Shown here one piece after another: positions 16,598-26,170 of a stretch of 64,000 nucleotides of DNA (its first letter is position 1; each line of letters opens with the position of its first letter). Where the stretch lies: assembly GCA_031418775.1 (NCBI GenBank), contig JANOJN010000215.1, positions 31,404-95,403 on the forward strand, in the 5' to 3' direction. The DNA is from JANLQX01 sp031418775 (lineage in GTDB: Bacteria; Actinomycetota; Acidimicrobiia; Acidimicrobiales; JANYDT01). Made by a program: the position numbers and the translations under genes. Under the pieces are notes generated by a model, which made no database searches, was not told the origin of the DNA, and saw only the letters and a program-made list of their open reading frames with translations.

Positions 16598-17284
16598 TCA
16601 GTCGACGGCGCCAAGCGCGCTGCCGGGAAGGTTCGGCTTGAGGCGGCGACGGCTGCGGGAGCGAAGCAGCGGCTTGGGTGCGTGGCTGGCCGGACCGCGA
16701 TCCTGGAGGGATTCGACCTTGGTCTCGACGAGCAGCACACGCGCTTTGCGCTTCGAAACGCTGCGCAGCCGATGCGGGAGCCGTGACGGGTAGGACAGGA
16801 AGTCGCCGGGGCCGAGGGTCGAAACCGAGCCATCGAGGTCGACTTCGATCGTTCCTTCGATCACGTAGAGGGCCTCGAAGCCCTCATGTTCCCAGTAGTC
16901 GAGGAACTCCAACGGCAGCCCTTCGAATTGCAGAACGTGGAACGGCGCGGTGCCGGCAAGCATCAGGTGACAGACCGATTCCGACGCGGTGCCCGTCACC
17001 TCCACTACCGTCTCCTCCCCAGCGCGAGTCAGGGTCGGTTCCGTGGTCGTCCCGATCGGACCGCCGAAGAATGCCTGCGGCGTGGTGCCGAGGGAGTGAG
17101 CGATCCGGTAGAGCGACATCATCGAGGGCCTCGCCCGACCGTTCTCGACCTGGGAGAGAAACGGCTGCGACAGATCGACCTCCGCGGCGAGTTCCACCAG
17201 CGTGAGGTCACGGGCCAATCGCCTCTCGCGAATGGCCTTTCCCAGTGTTTCCCATTCGATGGAGTCGAGCGCCACGTCGGACAT
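16598..17284 (-). CDS. XRE-family transcriptional regulator with C-terminal cupin domain
   Basis: 228 residues from the ATG at 17284. The N-terminal helix-turn-helix is visible (AIRERRLARDLTLVELAAEV, then DLSQPFLSQVENGRARPSM), followed by a cupin barrel (GFEALYVIEGTIEVDLDG, GDFLSYPSRLPHRLRS). Regulators of this build (SutR/PuuR-like) usually control nearby catabolic or uptake genes and sense a small ligand in the cupin. It ends 7 bp from the converging desaturase-Rieske gene and is the likely binder of the two palindromes at 11804 and 15069. Confidence 0.9.
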   Translation of the reverse strand: MSDVALDSIEWETLGKAIRERRLARDLTLVELAAEVDLSQPFLSQVENGRARPSMMSLYRIAHSLGTTPQAFFGGPIGTTTEPTLTRAGEETVVEVTGTASESVCHLMLAGTAPFHVLQFEGLPLEFLDYWEHEGFEALYVIEGTIEVDLDGSVSTLGPGDFLSYPSRLPHRLRSVSKRKARVLLVETKVESLQDRGPASHAPKPLLRSRSRRRLKPNLPGSALGAVD

Positions 17285-17454
17285 ACCTTCATTGTCCACC
17301 ACCGGACGTCCACCCGTCGGACTTGGCGATGGACTTGACCGAGAATTCTTCCCGGCGCCGCACTTGTCGGTCTTGTTCGCGGACCCGGGCACCGACGAGT
17401 CGACTGGGCGCCCGTGACCGATTTGTTGCATTCAGCACTAACTTCGATCGTGTC

Positions 17455-18507
17455 GTGTCCTCCGCCCCAACCACACTCGCCGAGATCGCCGCACGCGTCG
17501 ACGTCCGCATCAGGGAACTCCTCGACAGCGAGCTGATCCGGTGGTCCGCGGTCGACGCAGACCTCGCCGCCCCGCTTTCGTCCTTGCGCGACCTCGTGCT
17601 CGCCGGAGGCAAGCGCCTTCGCCCCGCGTTCTGCCATTGGGCATTCGTCGGCGCCGGCGGCGACCCCTTCGACCACAACGTCGTCGACACCGGAGCGGGG
17701 CTGGAGTTGCTGCACACCTTTGCGCTGGTGCACGACGACGTCATGGACGCATCGCTACGCCGGCGCGGGATGGATGCCGTCCACGTCCAGTTCATCGACG
17801 CCCACCAGAGAAACGGCTGGCGGGCCGAGGGCCGCCGCTTCGGCGAAGGAGTCGCGATCCTGGTCGGCGACCTCGCGTTCGTGTACGCCGATCTCCTCAT
17901 GAACGATCTCCCGCGCGCCGCACAGGCGATCTTTACGGAGCTTCGCATCGAGGTGAACATCGGGCAGTACCTCGACCTGCTCGGCACCGTCCGGGGAGGG
18001 CCGAGCGTGGAGTCAGCGAAGCGGATCTGCACCTACAAGTCGGGCAAGTACACCATTGAGCGGCCCCTCCACCTCGGTGCCGCGCTCGCCGGCCAGCACG
18101 AACACTTCGACGCGGCGCTGTCGGCCTACGGGCTACCGCTCGGCGAGGCTTTCCAACTGAAGGACGATCTCCTCGGTGCGCTGGGCGACGAGAGCGTGAC
18201 CGGCAAACCCGTCGGTGATGACCTGCGGGAAGGAAAGCCCACCGCCTTGGTCGCCCGTGCACTCTCCGCGGCCACGCCTGCGCAGCGGAACTTGCTCGAC
18301 CGCATCGGCCACACCGACCTTCGCCCCGACGAGATCGCGGCCATTCAGGAGATCCTCGTCGACACCGGCGCGGCCGCGGTCGTAGAGGCGCAGATCGGCG
18401 AGCTTCGCGACGAGGCGATCACGGCCATCCGGGCGAGCGGGTTGACCCCGCTCGCCGTGGAGTCGCTGATTTCCTTGGCGTTCTACGTCACCGACCGCGA
18501 TCGCTGA
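17455..18507 (+). CDS. Polyprenyl diphosphate synthase (geranylgeranyl-PP synthase type)
   Basis: 350 residues from the GTG at 17455 (an upstream open frame reads against the regulator's promoter). Condenses isopentenyl diphosphate onto allylic diphosphates. First Asp-rich motif in HDDVMDAS (DDxxD), second in FQLKDDLLGALGDE; GGKRLRPAF and GEAFQLKDD are further family marks. The bulky residue pattern before the first motif (LLHTFALVHDD) fits short/medium-chain products such as GGPP. With crtI, crtB and dxs downstream it probably supplies GGPP for carotenoid synthesis. Confidence 0.9.
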   Translation: MSSAPTTLAEIAARVDVRIRELLDSELIRWSAVDADLAAPLSSLRDLVLAGGKRLRPAFCHWAFVGAGGDPFDHNVVDTGAGLELLHTFALVHDDVMDASLRRRGMDAVHVQFIDAHQRNGWRAEGRRFGEGVAILVGDLAFVYADLLMNDLPRAAQAIFTELRIEVNIGQYLDLLGTVRGGPSVESAKRICTYKSGKYTIERPLHLGAALAGQHEHFDAALSAYGLPLGEAFQLKDDLLGALGDESVTGKPVGDDLREGKPTALVARALSAATPAQRNLLDRIGHTDLRPDEIAAIQEILVDTGAAAVVEAQIGELRDEAITAIRASGLTPLAVESLISLAFYVTDRDR

Positions 18508-19839
18508 GCCGGCACCCGCGAACGCGACAGGTGGCGTCGACCACGCGTCGGCAAGACGCTTGGCAAGGCCCGCGCTCGGCTGATCGACATGGCGCGCGAA
18601 CGCGGCGGCGACGGCCAGGGTGAGGGCAAGCGTGATTCCACTGCCCACGGCGGCGCCCAGGTACAGCGACTGGTAGCGGGACGCGACCGTGGCAAACCCC
18701 CACGCACCGGCTGACATCAGGATCGGCCAATGCACGAGGTAGATGGAGAAGCTCAGTGCCCCGAGGCGCCGCGGCACTCGCCGACGCAGCACGCGACCGA
18801 CCGCCGGAACGTTGAGGACAAGCCAGAACACGGCGAACGCGGCGAGCGTGTGGGCCATCGCCCGGGGACGCAGATAGCTGTCCATGAACGTGGCCCGGGA
18901 CCCAAAGAACGAGTACCACGGACCGACGTCCTGCTCGTCCGGCCACGACCCGAACTACACCGCCACGATCGTCACAACACCGACGACGACTGCCTTGATC
19001 GTTCGCGATCCGTTCGCCGATTTGCTGTCGGCAGTCGCCGGTGCTGACCGTGCTGCGCAGAACCACACCCCGATCGTGAACGCGGCAAGGTGGACGCCGA
19101 ATCGTGGGGAGCCGGCAACAAGGGCCCAACCGATGATGGCGGCGAACACGAGGTTGCGCCGGCGGTCGTGACCGAAGACGGAGATCAAGGCGAAGACGAA
19201 GAGCGAACCGAAGAACTGGACACTGATCGACCACAGTGAGCCGATCCACCAACTCGACCCGGCGAACAGCGAGCCACCGAACGCCGACCACAGCAGTCCG
19301 GGTCTCGGTCCCGACGCGTAGAAGCTCGCCAGCCACGGGCTCGACGAGATCCCGGCCGCCCGGACGTTGTGCATCGCTCCGACGTTTACGAGCAAGCCCG
19401 TTGCGACAACGGCAGCGGCCACCGGAACACCGAGCCGCACCGCTCGCTTGACCGCCTGGCGCCTCAGATCCGCGGTATTGCCTGTCGCCAGGAATCGGTT
19501 CGAAAGCGCGTAGCCGGAATGCACGAAGAACAGCGTCACGCAGAGATCACCGGCCCAGAGGAAGGCAAGCGGTGTGTGGGCGAACACGGCAAGGTACGGG
19601 ACGCGATGGTCGGCCTGTCCGAACGCAAGGGAAGGGAGCCACGCCGCTAACAGGTGGGACGTGACGATCACCAGGCAGGCAACGCCGCGAAGACCGTCGA
19701 GTTGGTCGAGGTGCGATGCAGTTGTGCTGGGAGCAGATCTCCAGTCCTCGTCGGACGGACGACGCGTGGAGTCGCCAGAGCGACGCGTGAAATCACCCGG
19801 GCGCAGGCTGGTCGTCCGGCGTCCGCTGTGCCCTGTCAC
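18488..19839 (-). pseudogene. Acyltransferase-3 family gene interrupted by an in-frame TAG
   Basis: From a probable GTG at 19839 the frame encodes a typical acyltransferase-3 membrane protein (LDQLDGLRGVACLVIVTSH, FFVHSGYALSNRF, WSISVQFFGSLFVF) down to a TAG at 18955-18957. The same frame continues without shift (FGSWPDEQDVGPWYSFFGS, then MDSYLRPRAMAHTLAAF, SFSIYLVHWPILMS) to a DQPS end motif near 18560. There is no stop there: the frame runs on antisense through the 3' end of the polyprenyl synthase gene to 18133, so the 3' boundary given is approximate. One nonsense change and a lost terminus make this a pseudogene, barring sequencing error. Confidence 0.75.
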
Positions 19840-20001
19840 GATGTCGACCGTACGAACGGACGACAAGAGCAAGGTAAGAACACGGTGAACAGTAGAAGTC
19901 CGGCGTGAGTTCACGCTGGAGGATCGACTTCTCGGCACACGAACTTGACGTTTCCCGCGTCGGCGGCGCACGTAACGACGTACCGGGGCAAGACTGGAGA
20001 G

Positions 20002-21495
20002 ATGGGCAAGCGTGTGGTTGTGGTCGGTGCCGGTCTCGGCGGGCTGTCGGCGGCCTGCAATCTGATCGGGCAGGGCCACGAGGTGACCGTTCTCGAGCGC
20101 GGACTGATTCCCGGTGGCCGGGCCGGGCTCATCGAGGACGGTGGTTACCGGATCGACAACGGCCCCTGTGTCCTCACCATGACGGGGATCCTCTCCGACG
20201 TCTTCGCCGCAGCGGGCGCAGCGATGGAGGACCACGTCACCATCCGACCCGTCAACCCGTCCTACCGCGCCACGTTCTCGCCGACGGAAGGCGGTGGCGA
20301 GGTGCGGGTGTGGCATGGCCGAGAAGCGATGGCCGAGGAGATCCGCCGTTTCTCCGGGCCGAAGGACGCCGAGGGATTTCACAGGATGGTCGACTGGCTG
20401 ACGGAGCTCTACGAGGTCGAGACGCCGAACTTCATCGACCGCAACTTCAACTCCGTCCTCGACCTTGCGCGACCGATCACTCCGGGCCTGAAGCTGCTGA
20501 AGTTGGGCGGATTCGCGAAGCTCCACGGCCTGGTGGCGAAGTATCTGAAGGACCCCCGGCTGCAGAAGATCTTCTCCTTCCAGGCAATGTATGCGGGCTT
20601 ATCTCCGTATCAAGCGCTCGGTGCCTATGCCGTGATCACCTACATGGACTCGGTTGCCGGTGTGTACTTCCCCGAGGGAGGCATGCATGCGATTGCGAGC
20701 GGATTGGCGGAAGCGGCGGAGAAGGGCGGAGTGTCGTTCCGCTACGGCGCCGAGGTCGAACGGGTGTTACGCGCCGCCGGAGGCAACGGGGCGGTTCGAG
20801 GAGTTCGGCTCACCGATGGCTCGGTGATCCCGGCCGATGTCGTCGTCGTCAACGCCGATACTCCCGTTGCGTATTCGTCGATGCTGCCCGAGCTCGAGGT
20901 GCCCCGGGTGCTGCGCAAAGGGCATTACTCCCCGTCCTGCCTGCTCTGGCTGGCCGGGGTCAAGGGTGATCTGCCGACGGGCACCGAGCATCACAACATC
21001 CACTTCGGCGGTCAGTGGAAGCAAGCCTTCGACGCGCTGCTCGAGGACGGAACCCGCATGCCCGATCCGTCGCTGCTCGTCACCGTTCCGACTCACGGCG
21101 ACGCGTCGCTGGCCCCCGACGGTCGCCACATCCTCTACGTCCTCGAACCGATCCCGAACCTCGGCGGGAGGATCAACTGGGACATCGAGCGCGAGCGGAT
21201 CACCGCCGATCTGCAGCAACGGGTGGTCGACCTCGGCTACCCGGCAGCGGCGGACGACATCGAGGTGAGCCATGCCTACGATCCAACAGACTGGGAGCGA
21301 CAGGGCATGGCCATGGGCACGCCGTTCGCTCTCTCCCACCGGTTCTTCCAGACGGGACCGTTCCGGGCCAAGAACACCGACAAGCGTGTTCCGGGCCTGG
21401 TCTTCGTCGGTTCGTCGACGGTTCCCGGTGTCGGCGTGCCGATGGTGCTGCTGTCGGGCCGCCTCGCCGCCGAGCGCGTGGCCGAACTGACCTGA
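20002..21495 (+). CDS. crtI: Phytoene desaturase (CrtI-type)
   Basis: 497 residues from the ATG at 20002 (CTGGAGAG upstream). FAD-dependent desaturation of phytoene in carotenoid synthesis. The N-terminal dinucleotide-binding motif VVVVGAGLGGLSAACNL and the C-terminal FAD motif PGVGVPMVLLSGRLAAERV are as in CrtI, with the PEGGMHAIASGLAEAAEK segment in the middle. The next gene is crtB 36 bp downstream. Whether it makes lycopene, neurosporene or another product cannot be read from sequence. Confidence 0.92.
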   Translation: MGKRVVVVGAGLGGLSAACNLIGQGHEVTVLERGLIPGGRAGLIEDGGYRIDNGPCVLTMTGILSDVFAAAGAAMEDHVTIRPVNPSYRATFSPTEGGGEVRVWHGREAMAEEIRRFSGPKDAEGFHRMVDWLTELYEVETPNFIDRNFNSVLDLARPITPGLKLLKLGGFAKLHGLVAKYLKDPRLQKIFSFQAMYAGLSPYQALGAYAVITYMDSVAGVYFPEGGMHAIASGLAEAAEKGGVSFRYGAEVERVLRAAGGNGAVRGVRLTDGSVIPADVVVVNADTPVAYSSMLPELEVPRVLRKGHYSPSCLLWLAGVKGDLPTGTEHHNIHFGGQWKQAFDALLEDGTRMPDPSLLVTVPTHGDASLAPDGRHILYVLEPIPNLGGRINWDIERERITADLQQRVVDLGYPAAADDIEVSHAYDPTDWERQGMAMGTPFALSHRFFQTGPFRAKNTDKRVPGLVFVGSSTVPGVGVPMVLLSGRLAAERVAELT

Positions 21496-21531
21496 ACGCG
21501 AATCGCGGATCGGGGAGGCAGACTGTCGGCG

Positions 21532-22488
21532 ATGAAGCTCCCCAAAATCCCCTGGACCGCACACTCCCGTGGCGCGTCCCTGAACGCTGCGGGGGCGGAG
21601 CCGGCGCTGCCGATCAAGGTGTCGGACTGGGTCACCCTCGATGAGAGCTACGAGATCTGCCGGCTCCTGAACAAGCGGAGCGGCACGACGTACTACTGGT
21701 CGACGAACATCCTCCCCAAGGTGAAGCGCCACCACGTCCATGCGTTGTACGGGTTCTGCCGCTACGCCGATGACATCGTCGACGATCTCGGTTCCGACGC
21801 CACCACCGACGACCGCGCCAATGCCCTGGCGGCTTTCGGGAACCGGTTTCTCGCCGACCTGGAGACAGGGCGTTCCGCGCACCCGGTTCTCAAAGCAGTG
21901 GTGCACACCGTGCAGGCGTTCGACATCGACGTCGAGTGCTTCCGCCGCTTCTTGCGTTCGATGACCATGGACCTCACGGTGCAGACGTATGCCACGTATG
22001 CCGACCTCCAGCACTACATGGACGGCTCCGCCGCCGTGATCGGCGAAATGATGCTGCCGATCCTCGAACCCCGCGACCTGGCGGCGGCTACTCCCCATGC
22101 ACGAGATCTCGGCGATGCGTTTCAGCTCACGAACTTCCTGCGCGACGTGGCCGAGGATCTCGACCGCGAGCGCGTTTACATCCCTCAGGAGGACCTAGCG
22201 AAGTTCGGCGCGGATCCGACCCGGCGCGTTGCCGACGCGGCCTGGAAAGACCTGATGCGCTACGAGATCGCCCGCTGCCGCGAGCTCTATGCCAGCGCCG
22301 ATCTCGGGACGGCGATGCTGCCTCCGAACTCGCAACGCTGCATCCAGGCCGCCCGCGACCTCTACAGCGGCATCCTCGACAAGATCGAGGAAGCCGACTA
22401 CGACGTCTTCACCTCCCGTGTGCGGGTCACGACCTCGCGAAAGCTCGCTATGGGCTTCAAGCTGGTTCGGCCCCGTCGTTTCGGCTGA
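21532..22488 (+). CDS. crtB: Phytoene/squalene synthase family (CrtB)
   Basis: 318 residues. Head-to-head condensation of two prenyl diphosphates (two GGPP to phytoene, given crtI beside it). The two Asp-rich motifs are present: YADDIVDDLG and AFQLTNFLRDVAEDLDRERVY is represented by its core NFLRDVAEDL. The TYYWSTNILP start and RRFLRSMTMDL segment also match. Same strand and close spacing to crtI imply one operon. Confidence 0.92.
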   Translation: MKLPKIPWTAHSRGASLNAAGAEPALPIKVSDWVTLDESYEICRLLNKRSGTTYYWSTNILPKVKRHHVHALYGFCRYADDIVDDLGSDATTDDRANALAAFGNRFLADLETGRSAHPVLKAVVHTVQAFDIDVECFRRFLRSMTMDLTVQTYATYADLQHYMDGSAAVIGEMMLPILEPRDLAAATPHARDLGDAFQLTNFLRDVAEDLDRERVYIPQEDLAKFGADPTRRVADAAWKDLMRYEIARCRELYASADLGTAMLPPNSQRCIQAARDLYSGILDKIEEADYDVFTSRVRVTTSRKLAMGFKLVRPRRFG

Positions 22489-22582
22489 CCGGGATCGATC
22501 TCACGGGCCCATGACGGGCGTCACTGCTTTCGGCCTCTCCTGACGACGGAAACCGGTGACCACGGGGGTAGCGTTGGCATTA

Positions 22583-24502
22583 GTGCTTCTCGACGCCGTT
22601 TCCGCCCCCCAGGACCTTCGCCGGTTCACGTATCCCCAGCTCGAGGAGTTGGCGGGGGAGGTCCGCGACTTCATCGTCGCCGCGGTCAGCGAGAACAGCG
22701 GGCATCTCGGGTCCAACCTGGGGGTCGTCGAGCTCACCTTTGCCCTCCATCGGGTGTTCGACTCACCGAAGGATCTGCTTCTGTGGGACACCGGGCATCA
22801 GGCCTACGTCCACAAGCTCGTCACGGGCCGCAAGAACGAGTTCGCCGCCCTCCGTCAACCCGGAGGCATGTCGGGCTACCCCAACCGGGCGGAGAGTGAG
22901 CACGACTGGATCGAGAACTCGCACGCTTCGACGGTCCTCTCCTATGCCCACGGCATGGCCGAGGCGCTCAAGGCGCAGGGCGTGAAAGACCGTCGCGTCG
23001 TCGCCGTCATCGGCGACGGCTCCATGACCGGCGGCATGGCCTATGAGGCGCTGAACAACCTCGGGCATTCCAACGCCCGGGTGCTGATCGTCTTGAACGA
23101 CAACGGACGTTCGTATGCACCGACGATCTCCGGGTTGACGCGAACCGTCACCCGCATCCGCACCAAGCCGAGCTACGCCCGCGGCAAGAAGAAGTCGGAG
23201 AAGATCATCGAGAACCTCCCCCTCGTCGGGCAGATCAGCCGACGCACGGTGAAGGGGGTCAAGTCCGCCCTCCGCGAGGTGATCGACGAGCCGCTGGCCT
23301 TCTTCGAAAACCTCGGAGTGCGCTACGTCGGCCCGATCGACGGTCACGACATGCCGATGCTCGAGTCGGTGCTCCGCGACGCTGCCGAGTTCGACGGTCC
23401 CATCGTTGTGCACTGTCTCACCCAGAAGGGCAAGGGGTACCGCTTCGCCGAGGACGACGAGGAAAAGAACCTCCACGACGTGCCCGCCGGTTTCGACTCG
23501 AAGACCGGCAAGGCCAAGGCCTCGCCGAGCTCGTGGACCAACGAGTTCACCAACGCATTGTTGGAGATCAGCCGGACCCGACGCGATCTGCACGCGATCA
23601 CGGCGGCGATGCCCGGACCGACGGGACTCCTACCGTTCCAAGCGGAGTTCCCCGAGCGGTTCCACGACGTCGGCATCGCCGAGCAGCACGCGGTGACCCT
23701 CGCAGCCGGGATGGCGCTCGGTGGCCTGAAGCCCGTGGTCGCCCTGTACTCCACGTTCTTCTCGCGGGCGTTCGACCAGGCCAACCTCGATGTCGGTCTT
23801 CACCGTCTGCCTGTCACCTTCGTCCTCGATCGCGCGGGGATCACCGGTGAGGACGGCGCCTCGCACCACGGCGTGCTCGACATGGTGCTGTGTTCCAAGA
23901 TCCCCGGGCTCACCCTGTTCGCGCCGTCGTCGGCTCAGGAGCTCGCGGTGCAGTTGAGGACGGCGATCAACATCACTGACGGTCCGACGTGCGTTCGCTT
24001 CGCCCGTGGTGTTGCCCGCCAAGTCCCCGCGGATCAGGTCGGCCGGGGACTGGAGGCACGACGCGCTGTCGACGGCGGTTCGACGGCCAAGGTGTGCATC
24101 ATCGGCGTCGGCCGCCTTCTCGAAGCGGCGGAAGGAGCGGCTTCGCTGTTACGAGCCGAGCACGGTGTCGAAGTGACCGTGTGGGATCCCCGGGTCGTCG
24201 TACCGCTCGATCCGGAGATGATCGCCGACGGCGCCGGGTTCGATGTCGTCGTCTCCGTCGAGGACGGTATGGCCGAAGGCGGCATCGGTTCGATGATCTC
24301 GGCGGCAATCACGACGCACCGACTCGCCAACACGCTGCCGGTCGGACCGGTCGTCGTCCTCGGGACGCCGCGCCGGTTCCTCGCCCACGGCAAGCCGAAC
24401 CTGATCCTCTCCGAGCTCGGGCTCGACGTGACCGGAATCGTCAAGGCCGTCACGACGACACTGGAAGCAGTGGCAAGGTCCCACGAATCATCAGCGCGCT
24501 GA
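22583..24502 (+). CDS. dxs: 1-deoxy-D-xylulose-5-phosphate synthase
   Basis: 639 residues from the GTG at 22583, which gives the family's normal N-terminus (LLDAVSAPQDLRRF); an alternative GTG lies at 22556. Thiamine-diphosphate enzyme that starts the MEP isoprenoid pathway from pyruvate and glyceraldehyde-3-phosphate. Visible marks: SGHLGSNLGVVELTFALH, DTGHQAYVHKLVTGR, the ThDP/Mg motif GDGSMTGGMAYEALNN, and DVGIAEQHAVTLAAGMA with the transketolase-type Glu. Located right after crtB, so precursor supply is tied to carotenoid output. Confidence 0.95.
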   Translation: MLLDAVSAPQDLRRFTYPQLEELAGEVRDFIVAAVSENSGHLGSNLGVVELTFALHRVFDSPKDLLLWDTGHQAYVHKLVTGRKNEFAALRQPGGMSGYPNRAESEHDWIENSHASTVLSYAHGMAEALKAQGVKDRRVVAVIGDGSMTGGMAYEALNNLGHSNARVLIVLNDNGRSYAPTISGLTRTVTRIRTKPSYARGKKKSEKIIENLPLVGQISRRTVKGVKSALREVIDEPLAFFENLGVRYVGPIDGHDMPMLESVLRDAAEFDGPIVVHCLTQKGKGYRFAEDDEEKNLHDVPAGFDSKTGKAKASPSSWTNEFTNALLEISRTRRDLHAITAAMPGPTGLLPFQAEFPERFHDVGIAEQHAVTLAAGMALGGLKPVVALYSTFFSRAFDQANLDVGLHRLPVTFVLDRAGITGEDGASHHGVLDMVLCSKIPGLTLFAPSSAQELAVQLRTAINITDGPTCVRFARGVARQVPADQVGRGLEARRAVDGGSTAKVCIIGVGRLLEAAEGAASLLRAEHGVEVTVWDPRVVVPLDPEMIADGAGFDVVVSVEDGMAEGGIGSMISAAITTHRLANTLPVGPVVVLGTPRRFLAHGKPNLILSELGLDVTGIVKAVTTTLEAVARSHESSAR

Positions 24503-24536
24503 CAACCCCGATCGCTCCCACCGTTCGTTTGCGACC

Positions 24537-25256
24537 TTGACCGGCACCCCCGGGATAACCCGGCTCACCTTGATCCGCCACGGCCAGGGTCTGTGCAACG
24601 TCGAACGGCGGGTCGAAGGAGTCGCCCAGTGCCGAGGCTTGTCCGACCTTGGTCGGCGGCAGATCGAACGGCTTGCGAATCGTTTGCGTACAGAACACTT
24701 TGCCCCGGACGTCATCGTGTCCTCACCGATACGCAGAGCACGCGAAACGGCGGAGATCATCGCGTCGGCCATCGGCCGCAGCGTGGACCTCTTCGATGCC
24801 GACATTGAAGAAGTCCGTCCCGGCGAGGCCGAGGGAATGACGTGGGATCAGTACTTCGCGTTCTACGGAGCAGTGGAGGGGTGGGACCCGTCGGTGCCAT
24901 TCGCACCGGGAGGTGAGACGTGGGTGCACTTCGCCGCTCGGGTGTCCCGGACGCTCGACCGGTTGGCCGCGGCCCACCCGGGTAGGTCGATCGCCCTGGT
25001 GGCGCATGGTGGCGTCGTCGATGCCAGCCTGTTCCACTTCTTCGGTCTCGATCCCTTCACTCGGGCACCGATCGATTTCGAGACGACCAACGCGTCGATC
25101 ACCGAGTGGGAACTGCGTTCCTTCCGGCCGTACGTGCCGCCGACCACCGGATCGCACGACGTCCTGGATCCTGATGGCGTTGCGACCATGGTCGAGGACG
25201 TTCATCGATGGCGGCTGGCCCGCTACAACGACGCCGCCCACCTCCACGGTCTCTGA
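24537..25256 (+). CDS. Histidine phosphatase family protein
   Basis: 239 residues, apparent TTG start at 24537. The phosphoglycerate-mutase-like signature LIRHGQGLCNVERRVEG carries the catalytic His and Arg, followed by LSDLGRRQIERLANRL, SSPIRRARETAEII and the second His in LVAHGGVVDAS. Function within the branch (phosphatase versus mutase) is not resolvable. It follows dxs by 34 bp and may be in the same transcript. Confidence 0.87.
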   Translation: MTGTPGITRLTLIRHGQGLCNVERRVEGVAQCRGLSDLGRRQIERLANRLRTEHFAPDVIVSSPIRRARETAEIIASAIGRSVDLFDADIEEVRPGEAEGMTWDQYFAFYGAVEGWDPSVPFAPGGETWVHFAARVSRTLDRLAAAHPGRSIALVAHGGVVDASLFHFFGLDPFTRAPIDFETTNASITEWELRSFRPYVPPTTGSHDVLDPDGVATMVEDVHRWRLARYNDAAHLHGL

Positions 25257-25293
25257 GTCCAACCGATCCTGAAGTCCTGATATCTCATCCGCC

Positions 25294-25330
25294 AATCCCT
25301 ATTTGACGATAGGAATAGTCGGGTTATAGT
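25294..25330 (+). promoter_or_regulatory. Promoter of the sulfate-assimilation operon with an inverted repeat around its -35 box
   Basis: A good sigma70-type promoter: TTGACG (25303-25308), 16-bp spacer, TATAGT (25325-25330). Predicted transcription start is about 25337, the GTG of the next gene, so the message may be leaderless. An imperfect 9-bp inverted repeat, AATCCCTAT and ATAGGAATA (7 of 9 pairs), flanks the -35 hexamer exactly, as a repressor operator would. No regulator gene lies nearby. Confidence 0.7.
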
Positions 25331-25336
25331 GAGCCC

Positions 25337-26128
25337 GTGTCCTTCGTGCTCGCCGTCGCCAGTACTCCCGCCATTGCTGCCGGTGGACTCTGTGTCGGGG
25401 TTCTGGTCGGCATGACCGGCATGGGGGGTGGAGCCCTTCTCACCCCGCTGCTCGTGCTCGGCCTCGGCCTCCCCGCCCGGGTGGCGGTCTCGAGCGACCT
25501 CGTCGTTTCGCTGTTCATGAAGCCGGTGGGAGCACTGACCCACAGCCGCAAGGGGAGCGTCCGGCGCGACATCGTCGGGTGGCTGTCGGCGGGGTCCGTG
25601 CCGGCTGCGTTCGCCGGGTCGGTTGCCATCAATCGCTTCGTCGGGAAGAACAGCGAAACCCGGGTTGAGCCCATCATCGGAGCGGTGCTTTTCCTCGCCG
25701 CGACGCTCATGGTCGTCCGCATGGTCCGCAGCGCCCGAATCACGGTTGACGGGTTCACCACACCAACGCTGCGTATCGGGCCGACGATTGCGATCGGCGC
25801 GGCCGGTGGGTTTCTCGTCGGTCTCACTTCCGTGGGGTCAGGGTCGCTCATGCTCGTGCTGCTTTCGTGGTGCTACCCGAAGCTCGCCGGTTCGACACTC
25901 GTCGGCACCGATCTGATGCAGGCGGTGCCGCTGGTCGCTTCTGCTGCGCTCGGCCACGTGATCTTCGGCGACGCCCGCATCTCACTGATCGTCCCGGTGC
26001 TCTTCGGCGCCCTGCCAGGAGCGTGGATAGGGGCGCGTCTCGCGCATCGGGTACCCGATCTCGTGCTTCGCCCCATTCTCGCCCTCGTGCTCGGCGCCAG
26101 CGGGCTCCGCCTCGCCGGGCTCATCTGA
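25337..26128 (+). CDS. TauE/SafE-family membrane transporter (sulfite/sulfonate-related)
   Basis: 263 residues with about eight hydrophobic helices in two similar halves. The family glycine motifs are visible in GVLVGMTGMGGGALLTPLLV and in GGFLVGLTSVGSGSLM. GTG start, probably leaderless. It heads the cysH-cysD-cysN run with 42 bp to cysH, so export of excess sulfite or uptake of a sulfur compound is likely, by context. Confidence 0.85.
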   Translation: MSFVLAVASTPAIAAGGLCVGVLVGMTGMGGGALLTPLLVLGLGLPARVAVSSDLVVSLFMKPVGALTHSRKGSVRRDIVGWLSAGSVPAAFAGSVAINRFVGKNSETRVEPIIGAVLFLAATLMVVRMVRSARITVDGFTTPTLRIGPTIAIGAAGGFLVGLTSVGSGSLMLVLLSWCYPKLAGSTLVGTDLMQAVPLVASAALGHVIFGDARISLIVPVLFGALPGAWIGARLAHRVPDLVLRPILALVLGASGLRLAGLI

Positions 26129-26170
26129 CCCGTGTCGTCCACCCAACCGCACCCGAACCACCGGAGAACC

